Part shown: positions 63,053 to 64,000 of the stretch, piece by piece
Position numbering within the stretch: position 1 is the first letter of the stretch
Layout: every line of letters starts with the position of its first letter
From: Candidatus Tepidiaquacellales bacterium OLB4/UTCHB1
GTDB taxonomy: Bacteria; Bacteroidota; Ignavibacteria; Tepidaquicellales; Tepidaquicellaceae
Direction of reading: 5' to 3'
NCBI GenBank assembly: GCA_002050165.1
Contig: MWSW01000008.1
Location: 1 to 64,000 of the forward strand
DNA: 64,000 nucleotides
Notes under the pieces: model-generated
The model's database searches: none
What the model was told of the DNA's origin: nothing
Seen by the model: only the letters and a program-made list of their open reading frames with translations
Translations under genes and position numbers: made by a program

Positions 63053-64000
63053 TTGAGGATTATTAAAAAATTTAAAATTACCCTGCTGATATTTTTTATT
63101 TTCAGCAACGCAAAAGCCGGTAACATATATGAGGAAAAAATTGACTCAATCTTTTCAACGATTGGCGGAAATGTGTCTTGTATTGTGATGAGCACTGAAC
63201 ACGGAGATGTAATTTATTCTCTCAATCCTGGTATGGAAATGATTCCGGCGTCAGTTACAAAACTTGTTACCTCAATTGTTGCAATGGATGTGCTTGGACC
63301 GGATTATAAGTTTAAGACAGTAGTATATTCCGATGCAAATGTTACCGGTGGAGTAGTAAACGGTAATCTTTACCTGAAAGGATTTGGAGATCCCGATTTG
63401 TATTCCGGCGATATTTCAACGCTTGCAAAAGAGGTAGCAAAAACAGTACGACAGGTGAACGGAAATATAATTTACGATAATTCATTTCTGGATGATAATT
63501 ATTACGCTTTAGCAGACTATTATTCCGGAGATACAAAAAAACAGTATTGGCCTTATGTTGCAGGGATTAATATTGACAAGAATAACATGGGTGGCGATCC
63601 GGGATTTTATGCGGCGGATCTTTTAACCTCCGAATTGACAGTTAACGGCGTTACAATTTCGGGCGAAGTCGTTTCCGGAGTTACACCACCGCGTGCTGTT
63701 CAGATTGCCGAGTTTTCTCATTCGCTCAAAGATGTCCTTATCCAAATGAACAAAGCAAGCGATAACCTGTCAGCAATTTCCGTGTTTAAAGTAATTGGTG
63801 CGGTAAACGAATCCCCGCCGGGCACATTGCAAAAAGGAACGAACGCAGTTATTGATTATATGACAAGAAAGGGGGTTGACCGGAACGAATACGAAATCCT
63901 CGAAGGATCGGGTTTGACAAGATACAATATAGTAACAGGAAATCTTTTTATGAGGCTATTGAAAATTATGTACGATGATTTAAAAAATTTCGATATGTTC
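63053..64000 (+). CDS. dacB: D-Ala-D-Ala carboxypeptidase/endopeptidase, PBP4 type (S13), 3' truncated by window edge
   Basis: The frame is open from a TTG at 63053 to the window end, so 316 residues are visible. A signal peptide (about 1-22) precedes the S13 domain: the nucleophile Ser67 in PASVTK (SxxK, Lys70) and the SxN motif at 236-238 (KASDNLSA). GFGDPDL and a C-terminal EGSGLTR are also typical. The KTG motif lies outside the window. The protein trims or cuts peptidoglycan cross-links in the periplasm. No ATG start is available nearby. Confidence 0.9.
   Translation, partial: MRIIKKFKITLLIFFIFSNAKAGNIYEEKIDSIFSTIGGNVSCIVMSTEHGDVIYSLNPGMEMIPASVTKLVTSIVAMDVLGPDYKFKTVVYSDANVTGGVVNGNLYLKGFGDPDLYSGDISTLAKEVAKTVRQVNGNIIYDNSFLDDNYYALADYYSGDTKKQYWPYVAGINIDKNNMGGDPGFYAADLLTSELTVNGVTISGEVVSGVTPPRAVQIAEFSHSLKDVLIQMNKASDNLSAISVFKVIGAVNESPPGTLQKGTNAVIDYMTRKGVDRNEYEILEGSGLTRYNIVTGNLFMRLLKIMYDDLKNFDMF

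Overview
This window is AT-rich, gene-dense chromosomal DNA. It probably comes from the Ignavibacteria/Chlorobi side of the Bacteroidota. Four predicted secreted proteins end in the type IX secretion (T9SS) type A sorting domain, with an N-[YF]-P-N-P-F-N-P signature. Several genes belong to families I know mainly from Bacteroidota (a short PRPP-synthetase-like protein, a PUR/DUF3276-like protein, a 498-aa helical protein, a Wzi-like barrel). Candidate promoters fit the Bacteroidota TAnnTTTG box, and few genes have a Shine-Dalgarno sequence. No transposase, phage gene, CRISPR array or rRNA was seen. The lineage is inferred from motifs only.

Layout. 1-4 kb: the end of a YiiX-like protein that has lost its catalytic residues, a DUF1648 membrane protein, a uracil-DNA-glycosylase-fold protein and an aldehyde dehydrogenase. 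4-12 kb: a large secreted subtilase, a KtrB/KtrA-type potassium uptake pair joined to a GH26-like hydrolase, and a diheme cytochrome c. 12-18 kb (minus strand): dnaA and recN, then a TerB-like protein and a TPR/histidine-kinase-like protein without a phospho-acceptor histidine. The dnaA-alr intergenic region has repeated TTATTAACAA words, and genes diverge from it on both sides, so it is a candidate replication origin. 18-24.4 kb (plus strand): alr, a 505-aa protein of unknown function, a mannose-1-phosphate guanylyltransferase, methylmalonyl-CoA epimerase and uvrC, probably co-transcribed. 24.5-33.2 kb: small metabolic and hypothetical genes, a PQQ-type propeller lipoprotein, a DUF1287 hydrolase, an SDR and a second subtilase with calcium-type loops.

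33.4-34.2 kb holds a tiny Lys/Ala-Pro repeat protein with an exceptionally strong ribosome binding site, then a promoter-to-terminator unit with no recognised gene. 34-47.6 kb: a two-gene ABC exporter of the asymmetric heterodimer type, a tricorn protease homolog, a methyltransferase, a metallo-beta-lactamase-fold lipoprotein with a small beta-barrel, an M3 oligopeptidase and a secreted M1 aminopeptidase. 47.7-57.4 kb: a giant DUF4175-like membrane/coiled-coil protein, the PUR-like protein, two T9SS cargo proteins, an AI-2E-family permease and tRNA-Gly(CCC). 57.5-64 kb: a Wzi-like outer-membrane barrel, thpR, alanine dehydrogenase, mazG, a Nudix hydrolase and the start of a PBP4-type D-Ala-D-Ala peptidase cut by the window edge.

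Peptide breakdown is a theme (two subtilases, tricorn, M3, M1), along with alanine and wall metabolism (alr, ald, PBP4) and DNA maintenance (dnaA, recN, uvrC, UDG-like, mazG). I found no clear multi-gene novel defence or mobile system. The points most worth checking are two degenerate enzymes, the candidate origin with unusual repeats, the orphan transcription unit at 33.9-34.1 kb and the uncharacterised 505-aa protein.
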